A stretch of 64,000 bases of DNA, taken from positions 1,908,001-1,972,000 of the forward strand of contig NZ_CP029002.1 in NCBI RefSeq assembly GCF_003073375.1, in the 5' to 3' direction. A program made the position numbers and the translations under genes. This DNA comes from Lysinibacillus sp. 2017. GTDB taxonomy: Bacteria; Bacillota; Bacilli; Bacillales_A; Planococcaceae. Below, in pieces: positions 17,576 to 26,284 of this stretch. Every line of letters starts with the position of its first letter. Within the stretch, counting starts at the first letter, position 1. Below the pieces are notes generated by a model. That model ran no database searches. It saw only the letters and a program-made list of their open reading frames with translations, and was not told where the DNA came from.

Positions 17576-18683
17576 TGTTTCTCACCTTTTTAGGATAGGC
17601 TGTGATTCGTATATCTTCCCCAATTTGAAGTACTTCGTCAAATACTAACTGTGCAGCTAAATCAATAGAATCTACATCGCACCCTGTAAACGGTGTAATT
17701 GAATTGGCCCCACCTAACACTTTCGGTGCGACATATACGATGTATTGATCAATAAAGCCACTTCTTAAAAAGGCTGCATTGACCGCACCGCCACCTTCTA
17801 CTAATAAGTGTGTAATTCCAACTTTGTAAAGTGCTTTTAAAGTCTCTTCAATATTAAGGGTTCCTTGTTCATTTAAGGGCACACGTATAATGATGACACC
17901 TTGTTTTTCTAACGAAATTGCCTTTTGTTCATCTGCCAGTAGTGACGTCACTATGACCGTGCGAGCTTCAGATGTATTCGAAATATGCGCATCGAGTGGC
18001 GTACGTAACGAGCTATCCAAAACAACACGTATTGGATTACGCCCATTACCTTCAGGAAGTCGAGTTGTTAATTTAGGATTATCATGAAGCACCGTATTTA
18101 CGCCAACTAAAATACCATCTACTTCATGGCGTAGCTGATGCACATTTGCACGCGCTTTTTCCGAAGTAATCCACTGCGAATGACCATTATGAGCCGCAAT
18201 TTTACCATCCAACGTCATCGCAAATTTTGAAACAACAAACGGACGTTCAGTTAACATATTATGAATAAAACGTTCATTTAATTTTTGTGCCTCTGCTTCT
18301 AAAACGCCTACTTTCACTTCAATCCCCGCATCTCGTAGTAATTTGATACCACGACCTGCTACTGCTGGATTTGGATCTTGCATGGCTACAACAACTCGCG
18401 CCACTTCGGATTCCTTAACAAGATTTGCACAAGGAGGTGTTTTCCCATAATGCGAACAGGGTTCAAGCGTTACATAGAGCGTTGCGCCTTTTGCATGCTC
18501 ACCTGCCATACGAAAAGCATGGACTTCCGCATGTGGTTCACCTGCTTTACGATGTAAGCCCGTACCCACGATGACACCGTCTTTGACAATAACTGCACCA
18601 ACTAATGGATTCGGATTTGTATTTCCTTTTGCGCTTGCTGCTAATTCTAGTGCTAATTTCATATATTCATTATCAGACTTCAT
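17568..18683 (-). CDS. ribD: Bifunctional riboflavin deaminase/reductase RibD
   Basis: RibD deaminates the pyrimidine product of GTP cyclohydrolase II and then reduces its ribosyl chain. Both domains are present in 371 residues: the deaminase with zinc motif HAEVHAF and PCSHYGKTPPC (residues 50-85), and the reductase with MTLDGKIA, WITSEKAR and LLVEGGG. Length fits the family. ATG at 18683 is preferred over the adjacent GTG because of its spacing from AAGGAGC. It follows the GTP cyclohydrolase II gene by 12 bases. No lumazine or riboflavin synthase gene is present in the window, so this may be a second, specialised copy. Confidence 0.92.
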   Translation of the reverse strand: MKSDNEYMKLALELAASAKGNTNPNPLVGAVIVKDGVIVGTGLHRKAGEPHAEVHAFRMAGEHAKGATLYVTLEPCSHYGKTPPCANLVKESEVARVVVAMQDPNPAVAGRGIKLLRDAGIEVKVGVLEAEAQKLNERFIHNMLTERPFVVSKFAMTLDGKIAAHNGHSQWITSEKARANVHQLRHEVDGILVGVNTVLHDNPKLTTRLPEGNGRNPIRVVLDSSLRTPLDAHISNTSEARTVIVTSLLADEQKAISLEKQGVIIIRVPLNEQGTLNIEETLKALYKVGITHLLVEGGGAVNAAFLRSGFIDQYIVYVAPKVLGGANSITPFTGCDVDSIDLAAQLVFDEVLQIGEDIRITAYPKKVRNNE

Positions 18684-18695
18684 CACAATTGCTCC

Positions 18696-19430
18696 TTATA
18701 CGTTTAACTTTTCGACATCTCCAAGATGCCCCGATTTTTGCACTTTTGTTTGCAAATAATGAGCATTCGTTTCCGTTAAGCCACCCCATAAAGGAACATG
18801 ACCATCCAAAAGCATGCCATGTGATTTTAACGCAGCTAATTTTTTCGGATTATTTGTAATAAGCGTGACAGGTTTTGAACGAAGTGCTTCTAAAATTTTA
18901 ATCGCATCTTCATATGAACGTGTATCATCTTCAAAGCCTAGCGCATGGTTTGCCTGTACTGTATCATATTCATCTTCTTGTAATAGATAAGCTAATGATT
19001 TCGAAAATAAACCAATGCCTCTTCCTTCATGATCTGCTAAATAGAAAATTGCCCCACAGCCATGCTCGACAATCATTTTCATCGATTCATGTAATTGGAA
19101 GCCACAGTCACAGCGCTGAGAACCAAAAATATCACCCGTATGACAAATACTGTGCATACGAATTAACGCATCATCACGATTTTCAAAATCACCATATACT
19201 AAAACAGAAGATTGTTGTCCAAATGCTAAGTTCATGTTGTGTAATGACGCCACAACTTCTTCTTTTGTTTCGCCTTTATCCACCGATAACCAAGAGTACC
19301 ATTTGAAATTCGCTTCAAATTCTCCTTGTCTAATCGGTAATTTCACTGGCCCAACAAGCGCCAAATTTTGTAAGTCGTTTTTTTCGACAAGTTGCAATTT
19401 ATCTTTTAATATTTTCATTATATCCTTCAT
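18696..19430 (-). CDS. ribA: GTP cyclohydrolase II (RibA type), stand-alone
   Basis: GTP cyclohydrolase II opens the imidazole ring of GTP to start riboflavin synthesis. The zinc site is seen as HSICHTGDIFGSQRCDCG and the catalytic stretch as DHEGRGIGL, followed by TNNPKKLAAL. Unlike the common fused RibAB protein there is no DHBP synthase domain; about 85 residues of other sequence precede the core. The start is uncertain: ATGs at 19442, 19430 and 19421 are in frame and none has ideal ribosome-site spacing. It heads the five-gene operon ending at 15263. Confidence 0.9.
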   Translation of the reverse strand: MKDIMKILKDKLQLVEKNDLQNLALVGPVKLPIRQGEFEANFKWYSWLSVDKGETKEEVVASLHNMNLAFGQQSSVLVYGDFENRDDALIRMHSICHTGDIFGSQRCDCGFQLHESMKMIVEHGCGAIFYLADHEGRGIGLFSKSLAYLLQEDEYDTVQANHALGFEDDTRSYEDAIKILEALRSKPVTLITNNPKKLAALKSHGMLLDGHVPLWGGLTETNAHYLQTKVQKSGHLGDVEKLNV

Positions 19431-19455
19431 ATTTATCACCATAATCCTTATTTAA

Positions 19456-19480
19456 GTTACTTTATGTAACCTAGTTTACA
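19456..19480 (-). promoter_or_regulatory. Palindromes upstream of the ribA-ribD operon
   Basis: GTTAC-N5-GTAAC (19456-19470) overlaps TGTAA-N6-TTACA (19465-19480), whose centre CTAG is also symmetric. They sit 14-38 bases before the earliest ATG, where a repressor would act. There is no FMN riboswitch here, so control is probably not by FMN. The regulator is unknown. Confidence 0.5.
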
Positions 19481-19504
19481 ATAATAACTGTCGGACGTCA
19501 AATA

Positions 19505-19538
19505 AACCGAAGCACTTAATCCAAAGTGTGCTTCGGTT
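19505..19538 (-). terminator. Terminator of the panF operon
   Basis: AACCGAAGCAC and GTGCTTCGGTT form the stem, followed by TTATTT on the minus strand. Confidence 0.8.
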
Positions 19539-19544
19539 ATTATT

Positions 19545-20993
19545 TTAAAAATGGAAATCTTCAATTTTTTTCATCTTTTGTGCGATTAAGCTCACAATGA
19601 TAAAGACAAAGAATGAGGCAATAATTGGAATAGTTACAGAATGCATTCCAAAAATATTTTCATGATATTTATAAATATAAACATACAATACGAGCCCAAC
19701 AATCATCGATGCAACCGAACCATATTTATTGGCCTTCTTCCAATAAAGGCCAAATACGACACTCCATAAAAAGGCAGATTCTAAACCGCCAAAAGCAAAT
19801 AAGTTCAGCATAATTAATAATTCAGGTGGATTTAGTGCAAATAATACAACCGCAATCCCAATAATTGTTGTTACCCAAAAGCTACGTTTTTTTATTTGCG
19901 CATCACTTGCTTTTGGATTGATAAAGTTTAAATAAATATCTTTTACTACAGTCGAACTAACTAAAATGAGTAATGCATTTACTGTTGACATAATCGCTGC
20001 CATTGGAGCAGCTAGTACAATGCCCGCTAAAACAGGTGGTAGAACATCCAGTGTGAGCATCGGCATTACTTTATCACCAATTTCAATACCTGGCATTACT
20101 GGTCGAGCAAATACACCAATTAAATGCATACCGAACATAATTGTTCCAATACCTATTGTACCGATAATAATCGCACGGTGTAAGCTTTTCGAATCTTTAT
20201 AACTCATAGCACGTACTGCGATTTGAGGTAACCCGATTACCCCTAAACCAATTAAAATCCAAAATGTTGATACATAAAGTGGCGTTAAGTTTTCAGTTGC
20301 ACCATATGGCGAAATCAAATTCGGATTTTCAGCAACTAAACTTTGCATAATGTTATCCACACCGCCACCCGCAATTACAGTGGCAATTAATAATATAACG
20401 GTACCGATGATCATAATCGAACCTTGCAGTGCATCTGTTAATGCTACTGCACGGAAACCGCCGATAATGACATAAATTAATACAACAACCGCAAAAATCA
20501 ATAACGCGTTTGTATAAGTTAATCCTGTTAATGACTCAATCAGTCGCGCGCCACCAACCCATTGCGCCGTCATCGATGCAAATAAAAAGATGATAATACT
20601 AATCACTGAAAGAATTATAATCGTGTTACTTTCATAGCGTTTCTTTAAAAAATCGATTAATGTAATCGCTTCTATTCTACGTGCAACTATCGCAAATTTC
20701 TTCCCTAACACCATTAATACAAAATAACCTGCCGGAAGCTGTGCCATCGCTAAAAGCACCCAACCAAGTCCTGTATTATAAGCAACCCCTGGCCCACCGA
20801 TAAAGCTTGAAGCACTACCATATGTAGCCATCATCGTCATCGCAAGTATAAAGCCGCCCATCTCACGTCCGCCTAAAAAGTATTCTTGTAAAAATGAATT
20901 CGACGAACGAACTTTTCGGTTTGCCCAAATGCCAATACCGAAAATAATAATTAAAAAGAAAATTAGCGGAATAATTACCGACCAATGAATCAT
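19545..20993 (-). CDS. panF: Sodium/pantothenate symporter
   Basis: PanF imports pantothenate, the coenzyme A precursor, with sodium. The 482-residue protein has about 13 membrane helices of the sodium:solute symporter (SSF) family; it carries the early EYFLGGREMGGF stretch, MTAQWVGGARLIE near residue 145 and GGFRAVALTDALQG near residue 185, which is an SSF signature. Its start codon overlaps the stop of the upstream small gene by four bases (ATGA). The yhdT-panF pairing seen in many bacteria supports the substrate call over other SSF members. Confidence 0.9.
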   Translation of the reverse strand: MIHWSVIIPLIFFLIIIFGIGIWANRKVRSSNSFLQEYFLGGREMGGFILAMTMMATYGSASSFIGGPGVAYNTGLGWVLLAMAQLPAGYFVLMVLGKKFAIVARRIEAITLIDFLKKRYESNTIIILSVISIIIFLFASMTAQWVGGARLIESLTGLTYTNALLIFAVVVLIYVIIGGFRAVALTDALQGSIMIIGTVILLIATVIAGGGVDNIMQSLVAENPNLISPYGATENLTPLYVSTFWILIGLGVIGLPQIAVRAMSYKDSKSLHRAIIIGTIGIGTIMFGMHLIGVFARPVMPGIEIGDKVMPMLTLDVLPPVLAGIVLAAPMAAIMSTVNALLILVSSTVVKDIYLNFINPKASDAQIKKRSFWVTTIIGIAVVLFALNPPELLIMLNLFAFGGLESAFLWSVVFGLYWKKANKYGSVASMIVGLVLYVYIYKYHENIFGMHSVTIPIIASFFVFIIVSLIAQKMKKIEDFHF

Positions 20994-21253
20994 TTGTCAT
21001 TCTCCTCCTCTTCAAGTGAAATATCTTTGAAGAAAAGCTTCATCGCTAGCCAAATACAAATAATCATAAAAATCGTACCTGCTATACAGCTATAGAAAAA
21101 CCAAGCTGGGAAACCGAACACATATTTATACGCTGTTGGATCACCCGAACCAAGACCATATGCAAAGCCGTACCAAATAGCAAAATTTAAAATAACAAGG
21201 CCGACACCAATAAGTGCTTCCTTATGTGCGATTTTAAAACGCTTATCTTGCAC
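20990..21253 (-). CDS. Small two-helix membrane protein, YhdT family (DUF997)
   Basis: The 87-residue protein has two membrane helices (residues 15-35 and 50-72), a conserved GSGDPTAYKYVFGFPAWFF segment between them and an acidic tail. It belongs to the YhdT family that nearly always precedes panF. The start is GTG with AAGGATG upstream. Its role is not established; the constant pairing and four-base overlap suggest an accessory subunit or assembly partner of PanF. Confidence 0.88.
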   Translation of the reverse strand: MQDKRFKIAHKEALIGVGLVILNFAIWYGFAYGLGSGDPTAYKYVFGFPAWFFYSCIAGTIFMIICIWLAMKLFFKDISLEEEENDK

Positions 21254-21377
21254 AAAAAAACATCCTTTCTAAAGTTAAATAGCCTATTCTATCATACTTA
21301 CCAAATCGCTAGAAGAAAAGACTTTCTAGTAAAAAAGCTCTTAAATTTGCCTCTTACTACTTTTTTACGCAAAAAAA

Positions 21378-21406
21378 GAACGACATCTAACGAATAGACG
21401 CCGTTC
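21378..21406 (-). terminator. Terminator of ddh
   Basis: An 11-pair stem with two G-U pairs and a seven-base loop is followed by seven T on the minus strand. Confidence 0.8.
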
Positions 21407-21417
21407 CAATTTACAAT

Positions 21418-22401
21418 TTATAGTAATCCTTTACGTAAATCCGCTGGTGATTTTGGTGACAGGATACCAAGCGGAATGTCAAACACCGTCTTTGCACCTT
21501 TTTCCCCTTTTGCATGTAATTTATGCGCCGCGCGAGCATAAGCCACTAGAACACTTGAAGTAAACATTGGATTGGAATCTAATTTCAATGAGAACTCTAA
21601 AATTTGTTTATCACCTACACCAGATTCACCAGAACGAATGACAAATCCTCCATGGGGCATACCTTGATGATTTTGCATGAATGCTGTCTCTGAAATGAAA
21701 TTAACCGTTGTATCGTAATCCGCGAAGTAGTTGGGCATCTCTTTTATCTCTTTTTCAATGCGAGTAGCATCTGCCCCTTCATTTAATACAACAAAACATT
21801 CACGCGCATGTTTTTCGCGTGTTGTGAGTTCTGGATTTTCTCCGTCACGTACGCGATCAACCGCTTCTTTTATAGGAAGTGTGTATTGCACCGCATTTTT
21901 CACGCCATCAATTCGACGAACCGCATCCGAATGGCCTTGGCTTAAGCCATCTCCCCAAAATGTATATGTATTGCCTACTGGTAAAACGGCTTCACCTAGC
22001 AAACGATTTAATGAAAATAATCCTGGATCCCATCCAACAGAAATAATTGAAACAGTGTCACTTTCTTGAGCAACCGCATCCACTGTATCAAAGAATGCAG
22101 GAATTTTCGCATGTGTATCAAAACTATCAACCGTATTGAACCACTGAGCAAATTGCGGAACTTGATCAGGTAAGTCAGTTGCCGAACCACCGCATAAAAT
22201 CATGACATCAATTTGTTCTTTATACTTTTGTGCATCTGCTACTAAATAAACAGGTACATTCTCTGTTTTAATCGATACAGTCGATGGATTACGACGGGTA
22301 AATATAGCTACCAATTCCATGTCCTCATTTTGACGAATGGCCGCTTCTACACCGCGCCCTAAATTTCCATAACCAACAATACCAATTCTAATTTTATTCA
22401 C
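21418..22401 (-). CDS. ddh: meso-Diaminopimelate D-dehydrogenase
   Basis: Ddh makes meso-diaminopimelate in one NADPH-dependent step from tetrahydrodipicolinate, feeding lysine, cell wall and, in spore formers, the dipicolinate branch. The 327 residues begin with the Rossmann motif GIVGYGNLGRGVE, then show the family stretches CGGSATDLPDQ, SVGWDPGLFSLNR and FWGDGLSQGHSDAVRRIDGV. Length fits the family. It is monocistronic. The enzyme is found in only some Bacillales, notably Lysinibacillus- and Ureibacillus-type bacteria, which supports the taxonomic inference. Confidence 0.95.
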   Translation of the reverse strand: MNKIRIGIVGYGNLGRGVEAAIRQNEDMELVAIFTRRNPSTVSIKTENVPVYLVADAQKYKEQIDVMILCGGSATDLPDQVPQFAQWFNTVDSFDTHAKIPAFFDTVDAVAQESDTVSIISVGWDPGLFSLNRLLGEAVLPVGNTYTFWGDGLSQGHSDAVRRIDGVKNAVQYTLPIKEAVDRVRDGENPELTTREKHARECFVVLNEGADATRIEKEIKEMPNYFADYDTTVNFISETAFMQNHQGMPHGGFVIRSGESGVGDKQILEFSLKLDSNPMFTSSVLVAYARAAHKLHAKGEKGAKTVFDIPLGILSPKSPADLRKGLL

Positions 22402-22657
22402 ATTAATATCCCCCTACATCACTCTATATTTTGCTTAATTTTCAAAATTAAGCGCGAATTCTGAATAGAGTATAAATTTTATTAATCATCATACATTTTC
22501 ATTTCGTTTTGTACAATGATTTTAATTAAATCTAACAAAGTCATGTCATGAATAAGAATACAATGACGATAAAAGCGCTTTCAGAGTTTTTGTTTTATAT
22601 CGATATTGATTTTTGTTATACTTAGAAAGTGAGAAATAGATATATTGGAGGAAAAAC

Positions 22658-23116
22658 ATGAAAAAATTATCAGCGGTCTTATTAGCATTCACACTTATCT
22701 TTTCAAGTGTAGGTACAACATTACTATTTGCTGACGATCCACAATCAGCAGAAGCAAAAGGCTACAAATCAGGTAAGAAAAGTTTCAACACAAACAATAA
22801 CAACAGTACTAACATTCAAAAGAAAAATAATGATGCTACAAACTCTGCAAAGCAAAATAACGGGGCAACTACAAAGAAAGACACAACAAATACAGCGAAA
22901 TCAAATAAAGGCGGCTTAATGAAAGGCTTAATGCTTGGTGGCTTAGCTGGATTACTATTCGGTAGTCTTTTCGGTGGTATGGGTATGCTTGGAAATATTT
23001 TAGGCTTATTCATTAATGTGATTGCAATCGCTGCAATCGTCATGTTCTTAGTGAAGATTTATCAACTTATTAAACGTAAAAAAGATAAAGAGGTAACAGA
23101 AACGTGGAAAAACTAA
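22658..23116 (+). CDS. Secreted or membrane Asn-rich protein with Gly-rich hydrophobic domain
   Basis: The 152-residue protein has a signal peptide (residues 1-25, MKKLSAVLLAFTLIFSS with a later AEA), a low-complexity Asn/Thr/Lys stretch (45-85), a Gly/Leu-rich segment (LMLGGLAGLLFGSLFGGMG) and a true membrane helix (115-135) before a basic tail. It resembles short Tim44-like or holin-like Bacillus proteins but I cannot assign a function. GGAGG precedes the ATG. It overlaps the DUF2653 gene by 13 bases. Confidence 0.8.
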   Translation: MKKLSAVLLAFTLIFSSVGTTLLFADDPQSAEAKGYKSGKKSFNTNNNNSTNIQKKNNDATNSAKQNNGATTKKDTTNTAKSNKGGLMKGLMLGGLAGLLFGSLFGGMGMLGNILGLFINVIAIAAIVMFLVKIYQLIKRKKDKEVTETWKN

Positions 23117-23397
23117 CATTATTCGAACAAGATTTGATCAATTCTGTTTGTTTATTCCATGCAAAATTCAAAAACGTAGAACCGCAAGATATTGAAGTAG
23201 AGTTAATGTATGATGATGTTGCTGGTTATTCAGCAGAGGCGTTTTATAATGGTCAATTAGAAGTTTACAATTCAGTAAATTTCATAACAGCCATTCGTTT
23301 ATACATTGATGAACAGCTTGGCCGCGATTCAATGTCAGCACGAATTTCACTTGATATTCATGACGACGAAGGCATGGTTGCATATATTGAGTTTTAG
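23104..23397 (+). CDS. DUF2653 (YxcD-like) protein
   Basis: The 97-residue acidic protein matches the YxcD family: an N-terminal helix (EQDLINSVCLFHAKF), then VEVELMYDD-type beta strands, AEAFYNG and an acidic DIHDDEGMVAYIEF end. The family is small and uncharacterised in Bacillales. The ATG lies inside the preceding gene in another frame, so the two are translationally coupled. Function unknown. Confidence 0.8.
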   Translation: MEKLTLFEQDLINSVCLFHAKFKNVEPQDIEVELMYDDVAGYSAEAFYNGQLEVYNSVNFITAIRLYIDEQLGRDSMSARISLDIHDDEGMVAYIEF

Positions 23398-23399
23398 TT

Positions 23400-23426
23400 A
23401 AAAGGCGTCTTAATGGCGCCTTTTTT
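23400..23426 (+). terminator. Terminator of the DUF2653 operon
   Basis: AAAGGCG and CGCCTTT arms are followed by a T run right after the stop codon. Confidence 0.8.
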
Positions 23427-23475
23427 CTATTGCCTGATGGCTTTGAAAAAGGCATTTACTTAAACAAATTTTTAG

Positions 23476-23866
23476 GGTTCATCACCGTAACATGGGGTTG
23501 ATTTTTATTTGTATTCGTTTTGTCTAGCTATTGGCGGGCTACTACCTGACAGCATTATGGGGCCACGTAGTACGAACTATTTTAACTTTTTTAAAAGATA
23601 CTTATCGAATAAGACTTATCTAAAACACCTTAATAGAAAAAATTTTTTCTAAAATGAGTGACGCTAAGCGCAGGGGGCGACTCCTTGGGGGATTAAGCGT
23701 GCGCGGAATATCCACTTGTTGCTTGCCGCCGTAGAGGCAAGTAACAAGTTAGATGGAGCCACGCCCCCAGGAAAGCGTCCCCCGTAGCGTAGCAGAACGG
23801 ACTAGATTAAAAAGCAATCACTTTGAATTCTAAAGTTATGTCATCCCCAACTTATAGTGATTAGAC
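23476..23866 (+). repeat. Intergenic repeat, long copy
   Basis: This 391-base stretch recurs in inverted orientation at 55569-55851, with over 85 percent identity by eye. The ends are imperfect inverted repeats: CATCACCGTAACATGGGG at one end and, read inward, the complement of CCCCAACTTATAGTGAT at the other. The core has a 14-pair hairpin (23714-23727 with 23736-23749) and the phrase CAGGAAAGCGTCCCCCG. About 108 bases at 23575-23682 are absent from the other copy. No reading frame is present. Repeats with similar 'cgctttcc' cores are, to my recollection, common between genes of Bacillaceae; mobility is unproven. Confidence 0.85.
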
Positions 23867-23868
23867 CA

Positions 23869-23914
23869 AAAAATGGGACAATCCCACTCATTTTGAGTTG
23901 GATGTCCCATTTTT
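23869..23914 (-). terminator. Terminator of the YhgE/Pip gene
   Basis: AAAAATGGGACA and TGTCCCATTTTT arms with an inner ATCC/GGAT stem lie just past the stop codon of the minus-strand gene. Confidence 0.85.
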
Positions 23915-23977
23915 ATGCCACAATAGTTCTGGTTCAACTAACAATCCATGTCGAACCCCACTGATTGAAGTTTCCCT

Positions 23978-26284
23978 TTATACTGTTGGTTGTACTTCTG
24001 GTTTGTACTTTGTTGTTAACGATTTGTATCCTAAGACAAAGGCTACAAAGGCTAAGATAGATGCACCGATTAAGAAGATTGCTAATACTCCTGAATTCGC
24101 AGATAACAACGAAAGATCGCCTAAAGAAATGGCAGATTTGAAACCAGAATTTGAATACGTAAACGGTAGTAATGAACTTAATGAACGTAAATTTTCTGGT
24201 AACATTGGAATCGGTAAGTTGGAGCCTGTAATTGATAATTGGGCTACAACTAATACTAAACCAATAAAACGTCCAACATTTCCTGCTGCTGATACTAAGA
24301 AGAATACAATCGACATAAATGTGATGCTTACTAAAATAGCGAATAAGATAAACATCATTACATTTTGAACACTTAGCTGTAATACAACTAATGTGAAGAT
24401 TGATACTAATAACGCTTGTACTGTAGCAAATAATGCTAACTGCAACCATTTACTCACATACCAACTCATTGCTGATTTAGGAAGTACAGCTGGTTTTTTG
24501 AACTCAACGAAGAATGACAATATTAACATCCCTACAAATAAGGCTAATGATAAAATGTAAGGTGCTGTAGAATCACGATAATATTCATATTTGTTCACTT
24601 TCTCACCTGCTAAAACAACGGGTGAAGAGAACATCGCAATGTTATCATCTGTAATTCGAATTGCTGCAACTTGCTCCGCACCACCTGCTAAACCTGTTGT
24701 TAACTCCGTACTACCTGCTTGTAAACGATTAGCACCGTCGTTTAGAGATGTTACTCCTTCAGTCATCGTTTGCCAGCCAGTTGCAACTGTTTCATTTCCA
24801 ACGCTAATTTGTTCTAAGCCTGTTTTTAAGCTCGTTACACCTGCGCCTAGTTTGCCCCATGAGCCTGTTAACGATTTATTACCACCTGCAACTTGTGAAG
24901 CACCACTCTCAAGCTGACTAGCTCCAGCTACTACTGCCTTTTGACCTGATACTAGTTGATTGATCCCAGCAACTGCTTGACCTTGACCGCCAACTAACGC
25001 GTTCACGCCAGATACAATTGTTTTTTGACCAACAACAGCTTGATCTAAACCAGTTGTTAATGCAGGCATAGATTGTGCAATTTGCTGTGCCCCATTATTT
25101 AACGCGTTTGCACTTTGTACAGCAATCGGGTAAATTACCCCTAATTCTGATAATCCTGTACTTAGCGCTTGTAAGTTTGCACTATATGTTTCTAATCCAG
25201 GCGCACTAGCCAGTCCTTTTAATAATTGTGCACCAGCAGCTAATTGTTCAATATCACCTTGTTTTGATTGTAAGACTGTTGCAAGTTGATTTAAACCATT
25301 TGCTAAGCCTGGATTTGAAGCCGTACCATCACCTAGAGCAACACCCGCATATAATTGGTTAGCTCCCGCTTGCAATTGCTGTAAGCCTGTTAATAAGCTT
25401 TCAGAACCTGGCTGTAATTGTTGTAACCCCGTGTAAACTTGATTGGAGCCACCTTGTAAGCTTTGTAAGCCAGTTAATACCTGCTGCGATCCAGATTTCA
25501 AACTTCCTGCTCCTGCAGCTACTTGCTGTGATCCGTTCGCTAGCTTATTAATATCACCTGTACCGCCAGTAATCGCAGCTAATAATTCGCCTGCTCCTGC
25601 ATCGGCCGTTTTTGCGCCATCAGCTAATTTATTTATGTCAGCTGATTTTTCAGTTAGTGATGTTAATAACGTATTTGTACCCTCTGCTAATTGAGCAGTA
25701 CCTTCGTTAATTTGTTGCGATCCATCCGCACCAGTGGTAAAGCCTGTTTCAATATCCGTGAATTTCGAGAATACTGTACGTGCATACGTTGCAGTAATTT
25801 TATCCCCTAATTGTTCACGAATTCGCTCTACAGCACTGTTCGTTACTTGCGATCCCATGTAGTTTAACCCTTCATTTTGGATGTAACGAAGTTCTGGTAC
25901 TTGCGGGTTAGCATCTAAAACTGTTGTCACTTTTTGAGAGAAATCTTCTGGAATTTCAACTACCATATAGTATTTTTGATTATCCAGCCCCTTTAAAGCT
26001 TCCTCTTCACTAACAAATTCCCAACCTAATGTTTTACTTTCTTTTAGCGTATCAACTAAATCGTTCCCAACGTTGATTGGTTGTCCGCTTGAAACACCAC
26101 CAGCATCCTTATTGACAACAGCAACAGGCAAATTGTCTAAATTGTCGTAAGGTCCCCATGTAGCAGATAACAAAACAGCTACATATACGATCGGAATTAA
26201 CATAACGCCAATAAGTGCAAATAGTAATCCCTTACGATTTTTGAGCGATTTCAGCTCTTTGCCAAACAATTGAAAAGACCCCAT
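23978..26284 (-). CDS. YhgE/Pip-family membrane protein with long repetitive ectodomain
   Basis: The 768-residue protein has one membrane helix near residues 20-42, an extracellular region of about 540 residues and five or six C-terminal helices (about 590-750). Residues 190-560 are built from short repeats of the GAxQLxxG and LxxLQxGSxxL type, which should form a long helical or beta-roll stalk. This is the YhgE/Pip architecture, related to phage receptor YueB and lactococcal Pip; relatives have ABC-2-like C-termini. AAAGGGGGGG precedes the ATG. In other Bacillales a TetR gene is often adjacent; none is here, though a palindrome lies upstream. Function unclear. Confidence 0.88.
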   Translation of the reverse strand: MGSFQLFGKELKSLKNRKGLLFALIGVMLIPIVYVAVLLSATWGPYDNLDNLPVAVVNKDAGGVSSGQPINVGNDLVDTLKESKTLGWEFVSEEEALKGLDNQKYYMVVEIPEDFSQKVTTVLDANPQVPELRYIQNEGLNYMGSQVTNSAVERIREQLGDKITATYARTVFSKFTDIETGFTTGADGSQQINEGTAQLAEGTNTLLTSLTEKSADINKLADGAKTADAGAGELLAAITGGTGDINKLANGSQQVAAGAGSLKSGSQQVLTGLQSLQGGSNQVYTGLQQLQPGSESLLTGLQQLQAGANQLYAGVALGDGTASNPGLANGLNQLATVLQSKQGDIEQLAAGAQLLKGLASAPGLETYSANLQALSTGLSELGVIYPIAVQSANALNNGAQQIAQSMPALTTGLDQAVVGQKTIVSGVNALVGGQGQAVAGINQLVSGQKAVVAGASQLESGASQVAGGNKSLTGSWGKLGAGVTSLKTGLEQISVGNETVATGWQTMTEGVTSLNDGANRLQAGSTELTTGLAGGAEQVAAIRITDDNIAMFSSPVVLAGEKVNKYEYYRDSTAPYILSLALFVGMLILSFFVEFKKPAVLPKSAMSWYVSKWLQLALFATVQALLVSIFTLVVLQLSVQNVMMFILFAILVSITFMSIVFFLVSAAGNVGRFIGLVLVVAQLSITGSNLPIPMLPENLRSLSSLLPFTYSNSGFKSAISLGDLSLLSANSGVLAIFLIGASILAFVAFVLGYKSLTTKYKPEVQPTV

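Noticed and set aside
18914-19306. Open frame of 130 codons on the plus strand
   Set aside because: It is antisense to the GTP cyclohydrolase II gene, whose zinc and catalytic motifs are intact.
19443-19544. FMN riboswitch upstream of ribA
   Set aside because: The gap is only about 100 bases, holds the panF terminator and palindromes and has none of the conserved FMN elements.
23934-24449. Open frame of 171 codons on the minus strand
   Set aside because: It lies inside the C-terminus of the YhgE/Pip gene in another frame and has no ribosome site or family resemblance.
24600-25700. CRISPR-like or tandem repeat array
   Set aside because: The repetition is codon-level repeats of the YhgE/Pip stalk, without constant repeats and unique spacers.
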